A stretch of DNA of 34,663 nt from Clostridiaceae bacterium (lineage in GTDB: Bacteria > Bacillota > Clostridia > Saccharofermentanales > DTU023): contig DUVH01000040.1 of the NCBI GenBank assembly GCA_012841145.1, positions 1 to 34,663 on the forward strand, given 5' to 3'. This document shows, piece by piece, positions 22,916 through 30,091 of the stretch. The notes under the pieces were generated by a model, which saw only the letters and a list, made by a program, of their open reading frames with translations, made no database searches and had not been told where the DNA came from. Numbering within the stretch: position 1 is the first letter of the stretch; each line of letters begins with the position of its first letter. The translations under genes and the position numbers were made by a program.

Positions 22916-24100
22916 CTATACGATTCTGTTGAACAGCGTAAGGGCATAGAGGAGCGCGATGCCGAGCAAACTCCACAGCCACTCGCGGAGGATCGGATGC
23001 AGCTTTGCTTTGCCGGCTTCATCACTATCACTCGGAACGCGATGCAATGTCTTGCCCGTAACAGCTGAAGAGACAAGCTGTGCGAGGAAGGCTCCGAGCA
23101 GTGCGCCGAGGAAGAACATGGGCGAGAGCAATTTCCACGGCATGGGGGAAGGATCGAACATGTCGAATATTTCGCCGCCCAGCATACCGCCCGTGAGGGA
23201 AAAGATCGGCTGGATTCCGACAAACCAACGCATGGTTCCCGTTTTTCTTCCGCCCCATTCCGCCTGTCTTTTCATGGCGCAAAACCAGCTAAGAACGAAC
23301 CAGAACACGATTAGAACGGCGTAATGAAGGAAGCTTTTGTCGGCGACGATCGTACGGAACGAGTCGGCAGCCGGAGCGAGAAACCACATAATTTCTCGCA
23401 ACAAGGATTTCTCAGGCATCGATCCGGAGATTAACTGAATAAACGGCATGACGTGGTGCAGCGCGACATTGATGACGATCGCGTCGAACAGTCTCCCGCA
23501 GAGCGAGAAGATCGCGATACTGAATCCTGTGAACACGATGGTAGAGAGGTATGCCTTCAAGTAGGCGAAGAGATAGTCGGGCAGAAGATCTTGGAGTTTC
23601 CACGCATAGATGATCCCGCTCGTCGCGACGATGTTGACGAGGTAAATGATCGATAATCCCGCGATGAGTGCAAGCGCGCGACCGAGGAACCAGTGATTCT
23701 TCGTTAGCGGGAGGCTCCATTCAAAATCGACCGTATCGCGGCGGTACAGAGGGCGAAAGAGTGAGCCGCCCAAGGTAATGACCGCAACGGAAGAAAGGGC
23801 GACCATAATGAGATGGAACGGCAGAAAAGCTTCGTTGACGTGCACAGAGTAACCGAATATATTGGTCGGCGCGCTGCCATACTCAGCGTACTGCGGCGAG
23901 TCTTGCCAGTTTGCCATTGCGGTGAAAACGTCACGCCCAAGGATCAGCATCGCGATGGGCATGACCAGCAAAAACAGAAAGATAAAGATCGCGATAAGTG
24001 AGCGCAGGTCGAGAAGCAGTCTGGTGAACGTCCACCACAAACCGCTTTTGCGAGGTAACGCTCTGTTTTTGCCGTGATCGGACTGTTTTTGGAGTACCAT
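22916..24100 (-). CDS. ABC-2-like permease
   Basis: A 394-residue integral membrane protein with about 8 hydrophobic segments (for example residues 33-55, 98-118, 150-172, 190-212, 262-280, 330-352, 372-390). The segment RDTVDFEWSLPLTKNHWFLGRALAL is shared in form with the other permease of the cluster. There is no ATPase domain; the ATPase is encoded 16 bases upstream. GAAAGGGAC lies before the start. It should form the membrane channel of the exporter with the larger permease. Substrate unknown; the setting with a YtrA-type regulator suggests a response to cell-wall-active compounds, which is inference. Confidence 0.8.
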   Translation of the reverse strand: MVLQKQSDHGKNRALPRKSGLWWTFTRLLLDLRSLIAIFIFLFLLVMPIAMLILGRDVFTAMANWQDSPQYAEYGSAPTNIFGYSVHVNEAFLPFHLIMVALSSVAVITLGGSLFRPLYRRDTVDFEWSLPLTKNHWFLGRALALIAGLSIIYLVNIVATSGIIYAWKLQDLLPDYLFAYLKAYLSTIVFTGFSIAIFSLCGRLFDAIVINVALHHVMPFIQLISGSMPEKSLLREIMWFLAPAADSFRTIVADKSFLHYAVLIVFWFVLSWFCAMKRQAEWGGRKTGTMRWFVGIQPIFSLTGGMLGGEIFDMFDPSPMPWKLLSPMFFLGALLGAFLAQLVSSAVTGKTLHRVPSDSDEAGKAKLHPILREWLWSLLGIALLYALTLFNRIV

Positions 24101-24116
24101 GATGTCCCTTTCAGTG

Positions 24117-25118
24117 TTACGCCAGCAACTCGCTGACGATGTACGACTTGCAGCTCAGTTCGTAGATGAAGACTTCCTCAAGCGTCAGGGGGAGCACGTC
24201 GAGCAAAAGCGGATTCACTTGATTCAAGATCGTCCGAAGTTCCTCCTCAGTGTTGCGCGTCAGAATCTCGACGAGAGATCCTCGAGCGCTGAAGCGTAGG
24301 ATTTCAAGTCCCATGGCTCTTAATTGTTCAGCGGTGACGTTCTCGCGAAAGGCGACTTGCGCCTTGACTAGACCGAGCCTCAGCTTGTCGAGCTCTTCGA
24401 CGAAGAGCAGTCCGCCCTCGTGGAGCAGTCCGACATGGTCGCAGAAGTCCTCAAGCTCGCGCAGATTTTGTGATGCGATGAGCGTTGTCATGCCGTCATC
24501 AGCGACTTGTCGAGCAAGGACGCGCTTCAAGTTTTGGCGCATGACGGGATCAAGTCCGTCGAACGCCTCGTCCATCAGAAGAAGTCGCGGTTTCGCCGCG
24601 ATCGCGAGAATTAGTGCGGCTTGGCGGTGCATACCCTTTGACAGGAGATCGAGGCGCTGGTCTTCCCTGATCGGGAAGATTCGGATCAGCTCCTGATAGA
24701 GATCCTGATCCCACGTCTCGTAGAGTGAGCGGTATAAGGCTGACATTTTCCTGAGATTCTCAAAGTGAAAATACGGCTGATCCGCGACGAAGATGATTTC
24801 TCTTTTCGCATTCGGATTGTCGAAGATGACTTGTCCGCGGTAGAGCATGGCGCCTTCTGTAGGCCTGTAGACGCCCGCCGTCAACCGCAAGAATGTCGAT
24901 TTGCCGGCTCCGTTCGATCCGATCAGTCCGAAAATCGACGCTCCGCCGATCTTGCAGTTCACCTTGTCGAGCGCTTTCGTCGTGCCGAAGTGCTTGCTGA
25001 GGTCGTCCGCGACGATGACGGCATCCTGTTCATTTGCGAGCGATGACGAATCGCTCATCGTGACGGACGGATTCAGCTGTTCGCTGTTCTGTTTCTCAAC
25101 TGTCTGTATCTTTTCCAT
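24117..25118 (-). CDS. ABC transporter ATP-binding protein
   Basis: A 333-residue ATPase subunit. Walker A is GSNGAGKST near residue 72, the signature region is LLSKGMHRQAALILAIA near 158 (a degenerate LSGGQ), Walker B is PRLLLMDEAFDGLDP near 180, and the switch region is TTLIASQNLRELEDFCD near 210, where Gln replaces the usual His of the H-loop. The degenerate signature and H-loop are common in YtrB-like and EcsA-like exporter ATPases. A 40-residue N-terminal tail precedes the domain. AAAGG lies 9 bases before the start. It energises the two downstream permeases. It is not a BceA-type unit, since there is no adjacent two-component system. Confidence 0.9.
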   Translation of the reverse strand: MEKIQTVEKQNSEQLNPSVTMSDSSSLANEQDAVIVADDLSKHFGTTKALDKVNCKIGGASIFGLIGSNGAGKSTFLRLTAGVYRPTEGAMLYRGQVIFDNPNAKREIIFVADQPYFHFENLRKMSALYRSLYETWDQDLYQELIRIFPIREDQRLDLLSKGMHRQAALILAIAAKPRLLLMDEAFDGLDPVMRQNLKRVLARQVADDGMTTLIASQNLRELEDFCDHVGLLHEGGLLFVEELDKLRLGLVKAQVAFRENVTAEQLRAMGLEILRFSARGSLVEILTRNTEEELRTILNQVNPLLLDVLPLTLEEVFIYELSCKSYIVSELLA

Positions 25119-25151
25119 AGTGGTAGACCTTTCTGCCTGTGTATCTGCTCT

Positions 25152-25544
25152 CTATCTGTCCTGCTCGGAATTATTCGGCTCGTCGATGCATTCGTCGAGG
25201 AGCTCGTGCAGGGTATCGCGATTAATGCCGGCTGTCCAAGCGATATGTACGGCCGATCGGAAACTTCGGCGGATCTCTTCGTGCTCGACTTCGAACTCGC
25301 GTTTGGAATCGCTGAGAAAATTGCCTCGTCCCGGAACGGCGTAGATAAGTCCCTCTTGTTCAAGTTCCCTATACGCTTTCTGTACCGTGTTTGGGTTTAT
25401 TCCAAGCTCCGTCGCCAGCTGACGAACGGACGGGAGCTGTTCGTGAGGTTGAATAATTCCGAGCGCCGCCAACCGATGATATGAGTTTTTTAACTGCTGA
25501 TAAATCGGTATGCCGCTCTGCGTATTGACTTCCGGGTAGATCAT
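25152..25544 (-). CDS. GntR family regulator (YtrA subfamily)
   Basis: A 130-residue repressor. The N-terminal winged helix-turn-helix covers residues about 10-78: IPIYQQLKNSYHRLAALG, then LPSVRQLATELGINPNTVQKAYRELEQEG and a wing ending VPGRGNFL. Only about 50 residues follow, mostly helical, so there is no FCD, UTRA or aminotransferase effector domain; this is the YtrA type. It is the first gene of the ABC operon, and its promoter carries a dyad at the start of transcription (see 25583-25636), so it probably represses its own operon until an inducer appears. Confidence 0.93.
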   Translation of the reverse strand: MIYPEVNTQSGIPIYQQLKNSYHRLAALGIIQPHEQLPSVRQLATELGINPNTVQKAYRELEQEGLIYAVPGRGNFLSDSKREFEVEHEEIRRSFRSAVHIAWTAGINRDTLHELLDECIDEPNNSEQDR

Positions 25545-25582
25545 CTCCTGCTCCTTGTCGATCTCGTTCGCATGTAACAGGT

Positions 25583-25636
25583 GTTCTAGTTCTTATAGTA
25601 CAGTTTGAGTATAAAACATGTAAATCACTTTTGCAA
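25583..25636 (-). promoter_or_regulatory. Promoter and operator of the GntR-ABC operon
   Basis: On the minus strand TTGCAA (25636-25631), 17 bases, TATACT (25613-25608) form a good sigma-A promoter. Immediately downstream, 25601-25583 is a dyad of the form GTNCTA-N7-TAGNAC, covering the expected start of transcription. Placement fits an autorepression operator for the YtrA-type regulator. Confidence 0.65.
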
Positions 25637-25659
25637 CAGGGATTTCTATAATTGCTCGG

Positions 25660-25683
25660 AAAAACGCTCAAAAGATATGAGCG
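25660..25683 (-). terminator. Terminator of the feo operon
   Basis: On the minus strand CGCTCA (25683-25678), loop of 7, TGAGCG (25670-25665), then TTTTTCC. It lies 20 bases after the last gene of the operon, the DtxR-family regulator. Confidence 0.65.
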
Positions 25684-25703
25684 ACAAAAAGAGGGGTATT
25701 ATG

Positions 25704-26090
25704 TCATTTTAAGGGGAGAAGTCCGATGCTTTTCGCGTATTCCTGCATGGCTTCAAACGTCTCTTTTGAGATAACGTGCTCCATCTTGCAGGCGTCTTCG
25801 TCGGCAGTATCGGAGCTGACGCCGATGTGGACCAGAAAAGATCTCATCAAGACGTGTCGCTTGTACGTCTCTTCCGCGATCGCCTCGCCCTTGGGCAAAA
25901 GGGTAATGCAGCCTTTGTCCGATACAGCGATGTGACCGGATTCACGCAATTTGCGCATGGCGATGCTGACGGAAGGCTTGCTGAACCCAAGAAAGCGCAC
26001 AATGTCAATCGAACGGACACAGTCGCTTTTCTTTCTCAGCACGTAGATGCTCTCAAGATAATTTTCAGCAGAATCGGATACTTGGCTCAT
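25704..26090 (-). CDS. DtxR/MntR family metal-dependent regulator
   Basis: A 128-residue metalloregulator. The N-terminal winged helix (SAENYLESIYVLRKK...SIDIVRFLGFSKPSVSIAMRKLRESGHI) is followed by a dimerisation and metal-binding domain with HVLMRSFLVHIGV and DEDACKMEHVIS; the Cys-x-x-Glu-His order matches the iron-sensing site of DtxR/IdeR more than that of MntR. No third SH3-like domain is present, so it has the short form. GGAAAGG lies 8 bases before the start at 26090. It ends the feo operon, and a palindrome at the operon promoter (29458-29473) is a likely target, giving iron-dependent feedback. That binding is inferred. Confidence 0.9.
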   Translation of the reverse strand: MSQVSDSAENYLESIYVLRKKSDCVRSIDIVRFLGFSKPSVSIAMRKLRESGHIAVSDKGCITLLPKGEAIAEETYKRHVLMRSFLVHIGVSSDTADEDACKMEHVISKETFEAMQEYAKSIGLLPLK

Positions 26091-26169
26091 AACGACAACC
26101 TTTCCGGCGAAACGCTCGCCTGTCGTTATTCTACCAGTTGGACGATGAGGCGTCCATGAGTTTTTTCTA

Positions 26170-26406
26170 TTATTCTGCATCTGATTGTTTTATTCCGTTA
26201 TCTGACAGACAGGTGTCGCGGTTCGCTCCACACGTTTTGCTGTGCGGACAGCCGTAACATCCGCCGCCTTCTTTTTTATGGCGAATCATCGAGAAGATGA
26301 CGGCGACGATGACGAGAAGAATGACGGCGATAATCACATAGTCGATACCGTTTATCGGAGCGGCAGACTCAGCGAGAAAAATCAATGGAGAGTATTTGAG
26401 ATCCAT
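26170..26406 (-). CDS. FeoB-associated Cys-rich membrane protein
   Basis: A 78-residue protein with one membrane helix (residues about 21-42, YVIIAVILLVIVAVIFSMI) and a short Cys-rich tail, GGGCYGCPHSKTCGANRDTC, with five cysteines. This is the FeoB-associated Cys-rich protein form that takes the place of FeoC in many Bacillota and may pass or sense iron on the cytoplasmic side. GAAAGGA lies 8 bases before the start. It is separated from feoB by 219 bases that contain a terminator-like stem, so its level may be lower than FeoB's. Confidence 0.85.
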   Translation of the reverse strand: MDLKYSPLIFLAESAAPINGIDYVIIAVILLVIVAVIFSMIRHKKEGGGCYGCPHSKTCGANRDTCLSDNGIKQSDAE

Positions 26407-26433
26407 CAAGTATTTCCTTTCGAGCGAGCTTGA

Positions 26434-26488
26434 AATAAAATAATCTCGGAAACCGCGGGGAAGGAGAGTAGACCCTGCGGTTCCCGAG
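26434..26488 (-). terminator. Terminator-like stem between feoB and the Cys-rich gene
   Basis: On the minus strand CTCGGGAACCGCAGGG (26488-26473) pairs with CCCCGCGGTTTCCGAG (26460-26445) over 14 of 16 positions, followed by ATTATTTTATTT. It could be a partial terminator inside the operon. A second inverted repeat, AGGCGGGC/GCCCGCCT (26570-26577 and 26599-26606), lies just after the feoB stop, without a T-run. Confidence 0.6.
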
Positions 26489-26625
26489 AAAGTATGGATG
26501 ATGACGGCATTGCCAATAGAGTGACAACACCGAGGCATCTAATTTTGATTTCGGCAGATCGCGCTTGACAGGCGGGCACTGTGTGAGGTGACGCAGACGC
26601 CCGCCTAGCCCTGAGGTATGCGCTG

Positions 26626-28794
26626 TCAAGCCGAAACATGTACACCTGCGCGAGGTGCTTTTCTGAACAAGAGGTAGAGCGACCCCGCGAGCAAAACGAC
26701 GGCCAGACCCGAGAGGACACTGAACGCACCGCCCGTGAAGAGAAGTCCTACCTGGTAAACGATGAAAGAAAGGATGTAGGCGAAGACGAATAAGTATCCG
26801 ATCGCAAACCACGTCCATTTGGCGCTGTTCATCTCGCGTTTGATCGCGCCCATTGCTGCGAAGCAGGGAGGACAGAACAAGTTGAACAGCATGAAAGAGA
26901 ATGCCGAGAGTTGTGTGAAGTGCTGCGCGATGGCGGCGACCCCGGCGAAATCGCCTTCCTCGACGATTCCGATCGCGTCTTCAATGCTGAAGATGACGCC
27001 GAACGTGGAGATGACTTCTTCCTTCGCGATGAGCCCCGTGACTGTCGCGAGCGATGCCTGCCATCCGCCGAACCCTAAGGGAGCGAAGAGGTGTCCAAGC
27101 ACTGCTCCGACTTTTGCGGCAATGCTGTCGGCGATCATCTCATCTTCAATCATGACGAGACTGCCGTCGATGACGGCAAAGTGTAAGAGGAACCAGAGTA
27201 CGACACTCGAAAGCAGGATGACGGTTCCGGCCCGTTTGATAAACGACCAAGAGCGCTCCCATGTACTGCGGGCGACGTTACCAACCGACGGGACGTGGTA
27301 GGCCGGCAACTCCATGACGAAAGGAGAAGGGTCGCCTTCGAACATTTTCGTCTTTTTCAGGATGATTCCGGAGACGACCACAGCGAGCAGTCCCAAGAAA
27401 TATGCAAGAGGCGCGACCCACCAGGCGCCTCCAAAGACAGCTCCGGCGACGAGCGCGATGATGGGAAGTTTCGCTCCGCATGGGATCATCGGCGTGTTGA
27501 TGATCGTCATGCGCCGATCGCGCTGGCTTTCGATAGTTCGAGATGCCATGATGCCGGGAACAGAACAGCCAGTTCCGATGAGCATAGGGATGAAGCTCTT
27601 GCCGGAGAGTCCGAATCGACGGAAGAGTCTGTCGAGGATAAACGCGATGCGCGCCATGTACCCGATGTCTTCCATAATGCCGAGCAGGATGAACAGAATG
27701 ATCATCTGCGGTACGAACGAGAGTACTGCGCCGACACCGCCGATGATTCCGTCCGTCACGAGGCCGACGAGCCAGCCTGATGCGCCGGCCCCCTCCATCC
27801 AGCCTTGTACGAGTGGGATCAGTCCATCGCCAAACCACCCGTCCACCATATCTTGCGTGTTGATGCCGAGACTGATGGCAATGTAGTAAAGGGCTGCCAT
27901 GACGGCAATAAAGATGGGATACGCCCAGAATCGATGTGTCACAATACGGTCGATGCGGTCGGATCGCGTCAAATTGTCTTTGCGTTTTGCCCGTACGATA
28001 ACATTGTCGGTAAGTTTTTTAATCGCCTCGTAACGTGCGGTTGTGATGATGCTCTCGCTGTCATCGTCGAGTTTTTCTTCTGTGTGGCGAATAATCGCTT
28101 CTATTTTTTCTTGTTGGGAAGCGGTGAGGGTAATCCTGTTCAACGCTTTTGTGTCGCGTTCAAAAGCCTTTATAGCGATCCAGCGATGTCTCTTCCGGGC
28201 GACGTCACCGATAACGGATTCAATTTCATTAATCGCTTTCTCAACGTCAGCGCTGAATTTTGCATCCTTTTTGTCGGCATAAGCGTGTCGGTCTTCGCTT
28301 TCAGTTGCTCGGAGACAACTTGCGATACACTCGTCGACTCCTTCTCCTTTAAGTGCCGATGTCTCGACAACGGGGCATCCGAGGCGTTTTTCCAGTTTGC
28401 TGGAGTCGATTTTGTCACCGTCTCGTCGTGTCACGTCGATGAAGTTCAGGGCAACAACGACGGGAATATCCAATTCCAAAAGCTGTGTTGTCAAATAAAG
28501 GTTTCGTTCGAGGTTCGAGCTGTCGACGATATTGAGAATGACATCGGGCTCTTCGTCGAGAAGATAATTCCTTGAGATCTCTTCTTCCGGTGTATACGGC
28601 GAAAGCGAATAAATGCCGGGGAGATCCTGAATAGTGACATGCTTAAGTCCTTTGACAGTTCCTTCTTTTTTTTCGATCGTGACGCCCGGCCAGTTGCCGA
28701 TACGTTGACGGCTTCCTGTCAGTTTGTTGAAGAGAGTCGTTTTGCCGGAGTTCGGGTTTCCCGCGAGAGCTATTTTGATTGGTTTCGGTTCCAT
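26626..28794 (-). CDS. feoB: Ferrous iron transport protein B
   Basis: A 722-residue ferrous iron permease. The N-terminal G domain has GNPNSGKTTLFNKLTG (G1, residue 11), GVTIEKKEG (G2), DLPGIYSL (G3), ALNFID (G4) and SALKGEG (G5), followed by the helical inhibitory domain. The membrane domain begins near residue 290 with Gate motifs: FIPMLIGTGCSVPGIMASRTI near 400 and, at the second Gate, FNLFCPPCFAAMGAIKRE near 645; both have the expected cysteines. Length is near that of other compact FeoB proteins. CAGGAGAA lies before the start. It forms an operon with two FeoA genes upstream and a Cys-rich protein and DtxR regulator downstream. It imports Fe(II), suiting an anaerobe. Confidence 0.97.
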   Translation of the reverse strand: MEPKPIKIALAGNPNSGKTTLFNKLTGSRQRIGNWPGVTIEKKEGTVKGLKHVTIQDLPGIYSLSPYTPEEEISRNYLLDEEPDVILNIVDSSNLERNLYLTTQLLELDIPVVVALNFIDVTRRDGDKIDSSKLEKRLGCPVVETSALKGEGVDECIASCLRATESEDRHAYADKKDAKFSADVEKAINEIESVIGDVARKRHRWIAIKAFERDTKALNRITLTASQQEKIEAIIRHTEEKLDDDSESIITTARYEAIKKLTDNVIVRAKRKDNLTRSDRIDRIVTHRFWAYPIFIAVMAALYYIAISLGINTQDMVDGWFGDGLIPLVQGWMEGAGASGWLVGLVTDGIIGGVGAVLSFVPQMIILFILLGIMEDIGYMARIAFILDRLFRRFGLSGKSFIPMLIGTGCSVPGIMASRTIESQRDRRMTIINTPMIPCGAKLPIIALVAGAVFGGAWWVAPLAYFLGLLAVVVSGIILKKTKMFEGDPSPFVMELPAYHVPSVGNVARSTWERSWSFIKRAGTVILLSSVVLWFLLHFAVIDGSLVMIEDEMIADSIAAKVGAVLGHLFAPLGFGGWQASLATVTGLIAKEEVISTFGVIFSIEDAIGIVEEGDFAGVAAIAQHFTQLSAFSFMLFNLFCPPCFAAMGAIKREMNSAKWTWFAIGYLFVFAYILSFIVYQVGLLFTGGAFSVLSGLAVVLLAGSLYLLFRKAPRAGVHVSA

Positions 28795-28834
28795 GAATAT
28801 TCTCCTGTTTTCCTACCTGTGCGTTATCACAGCC

Positions 28835-29089
28835 TTACAATGCACTTTGTTCGCTGTCAGATGACCGCTTTTCAACTTCAATGAGCGCGCAGTCGTTTTT
28901 CCGGAGGGTTAGTTCATAATCCAAAACGGTAATTTCGACAGGATCTCCCAACGGGGCAAACTTTCTGACACGGACAGGTACACCTTTCGTGATTCCCATA
29001 TCCATGATGCGACGGCGAACGGCGCCTTGACCATGGAGCTTGACAACGACAGCTGTCTCTCCGACTTTCAAATCATTTAGTGTCAACAC
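28835..29089 (-). CDS. feoA: FeoA domain protein (second copy)
   Basis: An 84-residue SH3-like FeoA protein: LTLNDLKVGETAVVVKLHGQGAVRRRIMDMGITKGVPVRV ... GDPVEITVLDYELTLRKNDCALIEVE. This is the classic FeoA pattern, with the (R)RRxxDMGxTxG segment. The open frame extends upstream to 29332, but that part is only the other frame of the first feoA gene. I place the start at GTG 29089, with AAGGAG about 11 bases upstream and a 17-base overlap with the previous gene; the next codon, TTG, is an alternative. It should dock on FeoB, whose gene starts 40 bases downstream. Confidence 0.88.
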   Translation of the reverse strand: MLTLNDLKVGETAVVVKLHGQGAVRRRIMDMGITKGVPVRVRKFAPLGDPVEITVLDYELTLRKNDCALIEVEKRSSDSEQSAL

Positions 29090-29393
29090 TTCTTCTGTTT
29101 CTCCTTCGCTTTCTGTGCTGTCGACGCGGCGTGCCGGCACATCCTTCGCAGCACGTCGCTCCACAATCCGGCGCGTCTTCTGTGACGAGTACTTTGAGAG
29201 CCAGGTTTTCGTCGAGCGCCAACCGGCTATCTCTGACAGCAACGACGACGTTGTTTCCGTTACGCTGCGTGAGCCGGATCGGCTCACCTTCCACAAGACC
29301 GAGCGACCGCAAGTGGCGGCAGACACCGTCATTGCCGCGAACGCACTTTATATAGCGCGTTTCTCCCGGTTGTAACCATGTCAAAGGCAGCAT
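29073..29393 (-). CDS. feoA: FeoA domain protein (first copy) with Cys-rich basic tail
   Basis: A 106-residue protein; residues 1-72 are a FeoA fold (LTWLQPGETRYIKCVRGNDGVCRHLRSLGLVEGEPIRL ... VVAVRDSRLALDENLALKVLV). The tail then reads DCGATCCEGCAG, four cysteines in ten residues, and ends in a very basic run RRQHRKRRRNRRS. The Cys group could bind iron or an Fe-S cluster; the basic end is partly forced by overlap with the next gene. AGAGGA lies 7 bases before the start at 29393. It is the first gene of the feo operon. Two FeoA genes before FeoB is a known Bacillota arrangement. Confidence 0.85.
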   Translation of the reverse strand: MLPLTWLQPGETRYIKCVRGNDGVCRHLRSLGLVEGEPIRLTQRNGNNVVVAVRDSRLALDENLALKVLVTEDAPDCGATCCEGCAGTPRRQHRKRRRNRRSVDTK

Positions 29394-29457
29394 GGGTCGT
29401 CCTCTTTTCTTTCGCACGTCACTCAATAGACGAGCGTGCAACATAAGATTGCATTTC

Positions 29458-29511
29458 GTTAGCAGCTGCTAACCCTTGAAATATGTTAGTCCATGCAAAC
29501 CCTGTTGTCAA
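29458..29511 (-). promoter_or_regulatory. feo operon promoter with 16-bp palindrome
   Basis: On the minus strand TTGACA (29511-29506), 17 bases, TAACAT (29488-29483) form a near-consensus promoter. The perfect palindrome GTTAGCAGCTGCTAAC (29458-29473) sits at about +3 to +18. It shares the TTAG...CTAA form with DtxR-family boxes, and a DtxR-family gene ends the operon. Iron-loaded repressor bound here would block transcription. Confidence 0.7.
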
Positions 29512-29677
29512 GCGCTGTTTTTGAAAAGATGCTGAACGGAACATTCGAAACATTCGAGGAATCGAAAAGTGATTCACATGGAAAAATAAAAGCATAAACG
29601 GAGGATTATCTCGAAACCGCCTAATAAGAGCGATAGAGAGACAGTACTCCCGATTGCGTCCCGCCATTTGTTCTAAC

Positions 29678-29920
29678 GCTCGAAACCGAATTTTTCAGTT
29701 TATATCGAAATTCTGTGCAGCTCCGAAACCGGAGTGCAATTTTGCAGTTAATAACGAATTTCTGTGCACCTCCGAAACCGGAGTGCAATTTTGCAGTTAA
29801 TAACGAATTTCTGTGCACCTCCGAAACCGGAGTGCAATTTTGCAGTTTATATCGAATTTCTGTGCACCTCCGAAACCGGAGTGCAGGTTTGCAGTTAATA
29901 ACGAAATTTTGGATATTTCG
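29678..29920. repeat. Tandem array of 49-bp repeats (right copy of the dispersed family)
   Basis: TGTGCA recurs at 29714, 29763, 29812 and 29861, an exact 49-bp period; units are nearly identical, with a truncated unit before and after. Each holds a hairpin, CTCCG-AAAC-CGGAG, framed by TGCA on both sides, then GCAATTTTGCAGTTAATAACGAATTTC (split here as GCAATTTTGCAG and TTAATAACGAATTTC). The reverse complement of the latter matches the left-end cluster at 117-375. The minus-strand frame through the array (29621-29953) is a by-product of the repeat. The whole stretch 29522-30021 holds no other feature. Confidence 0.8.
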
Positions 29921-30021
29921 CCCTGCTGACAGTTTGTTTTTCGCCAACTTCACGTTTTAAGCGTTTGCTTTGCTTCACATGAGTTGGATGGATTGTTCGC
30001 AAAAAGTGTAATTTGGCACCA

Positions 30022-30054
30022 AGTTAAAGGGGCTCTCTCTTTCGAGAAAGCCCC
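30022..30054 (-). terminator. Terminator of the pnt operon
   Basis: On the minus strand GGGGCTTTCTC (30054 downward), a GAAA loop and GAGAGAGCCCC form a strong stem with a small asymmetry, followed by TTTAACTT. It lies about 40 bases after the pntB stop. Confidence 0.75.
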
Positions 30055-30091
30055 GTGCTATTGCGTGTGTGCGTATGTGTCGATCGTCGTC

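Noticed and set aside
27278-28575. Long plus- and minus-strand frames inside feoB
   Set aside because: They are shadow frames of a GC-biased gene; feoB itself is complete with all motifs.
29678-29920. CRISPR array
   Set aside because: The whole 49-bp unit is conserved, so there are no unique spacers.
29621-29953. Minus-strand frame of 110 codons
   Set aside because: It is a translation of the 49-bp tandem array; its internal repetition comes from the DNA repeat, and the period is not a multiple of 3, so units fall in different frames.
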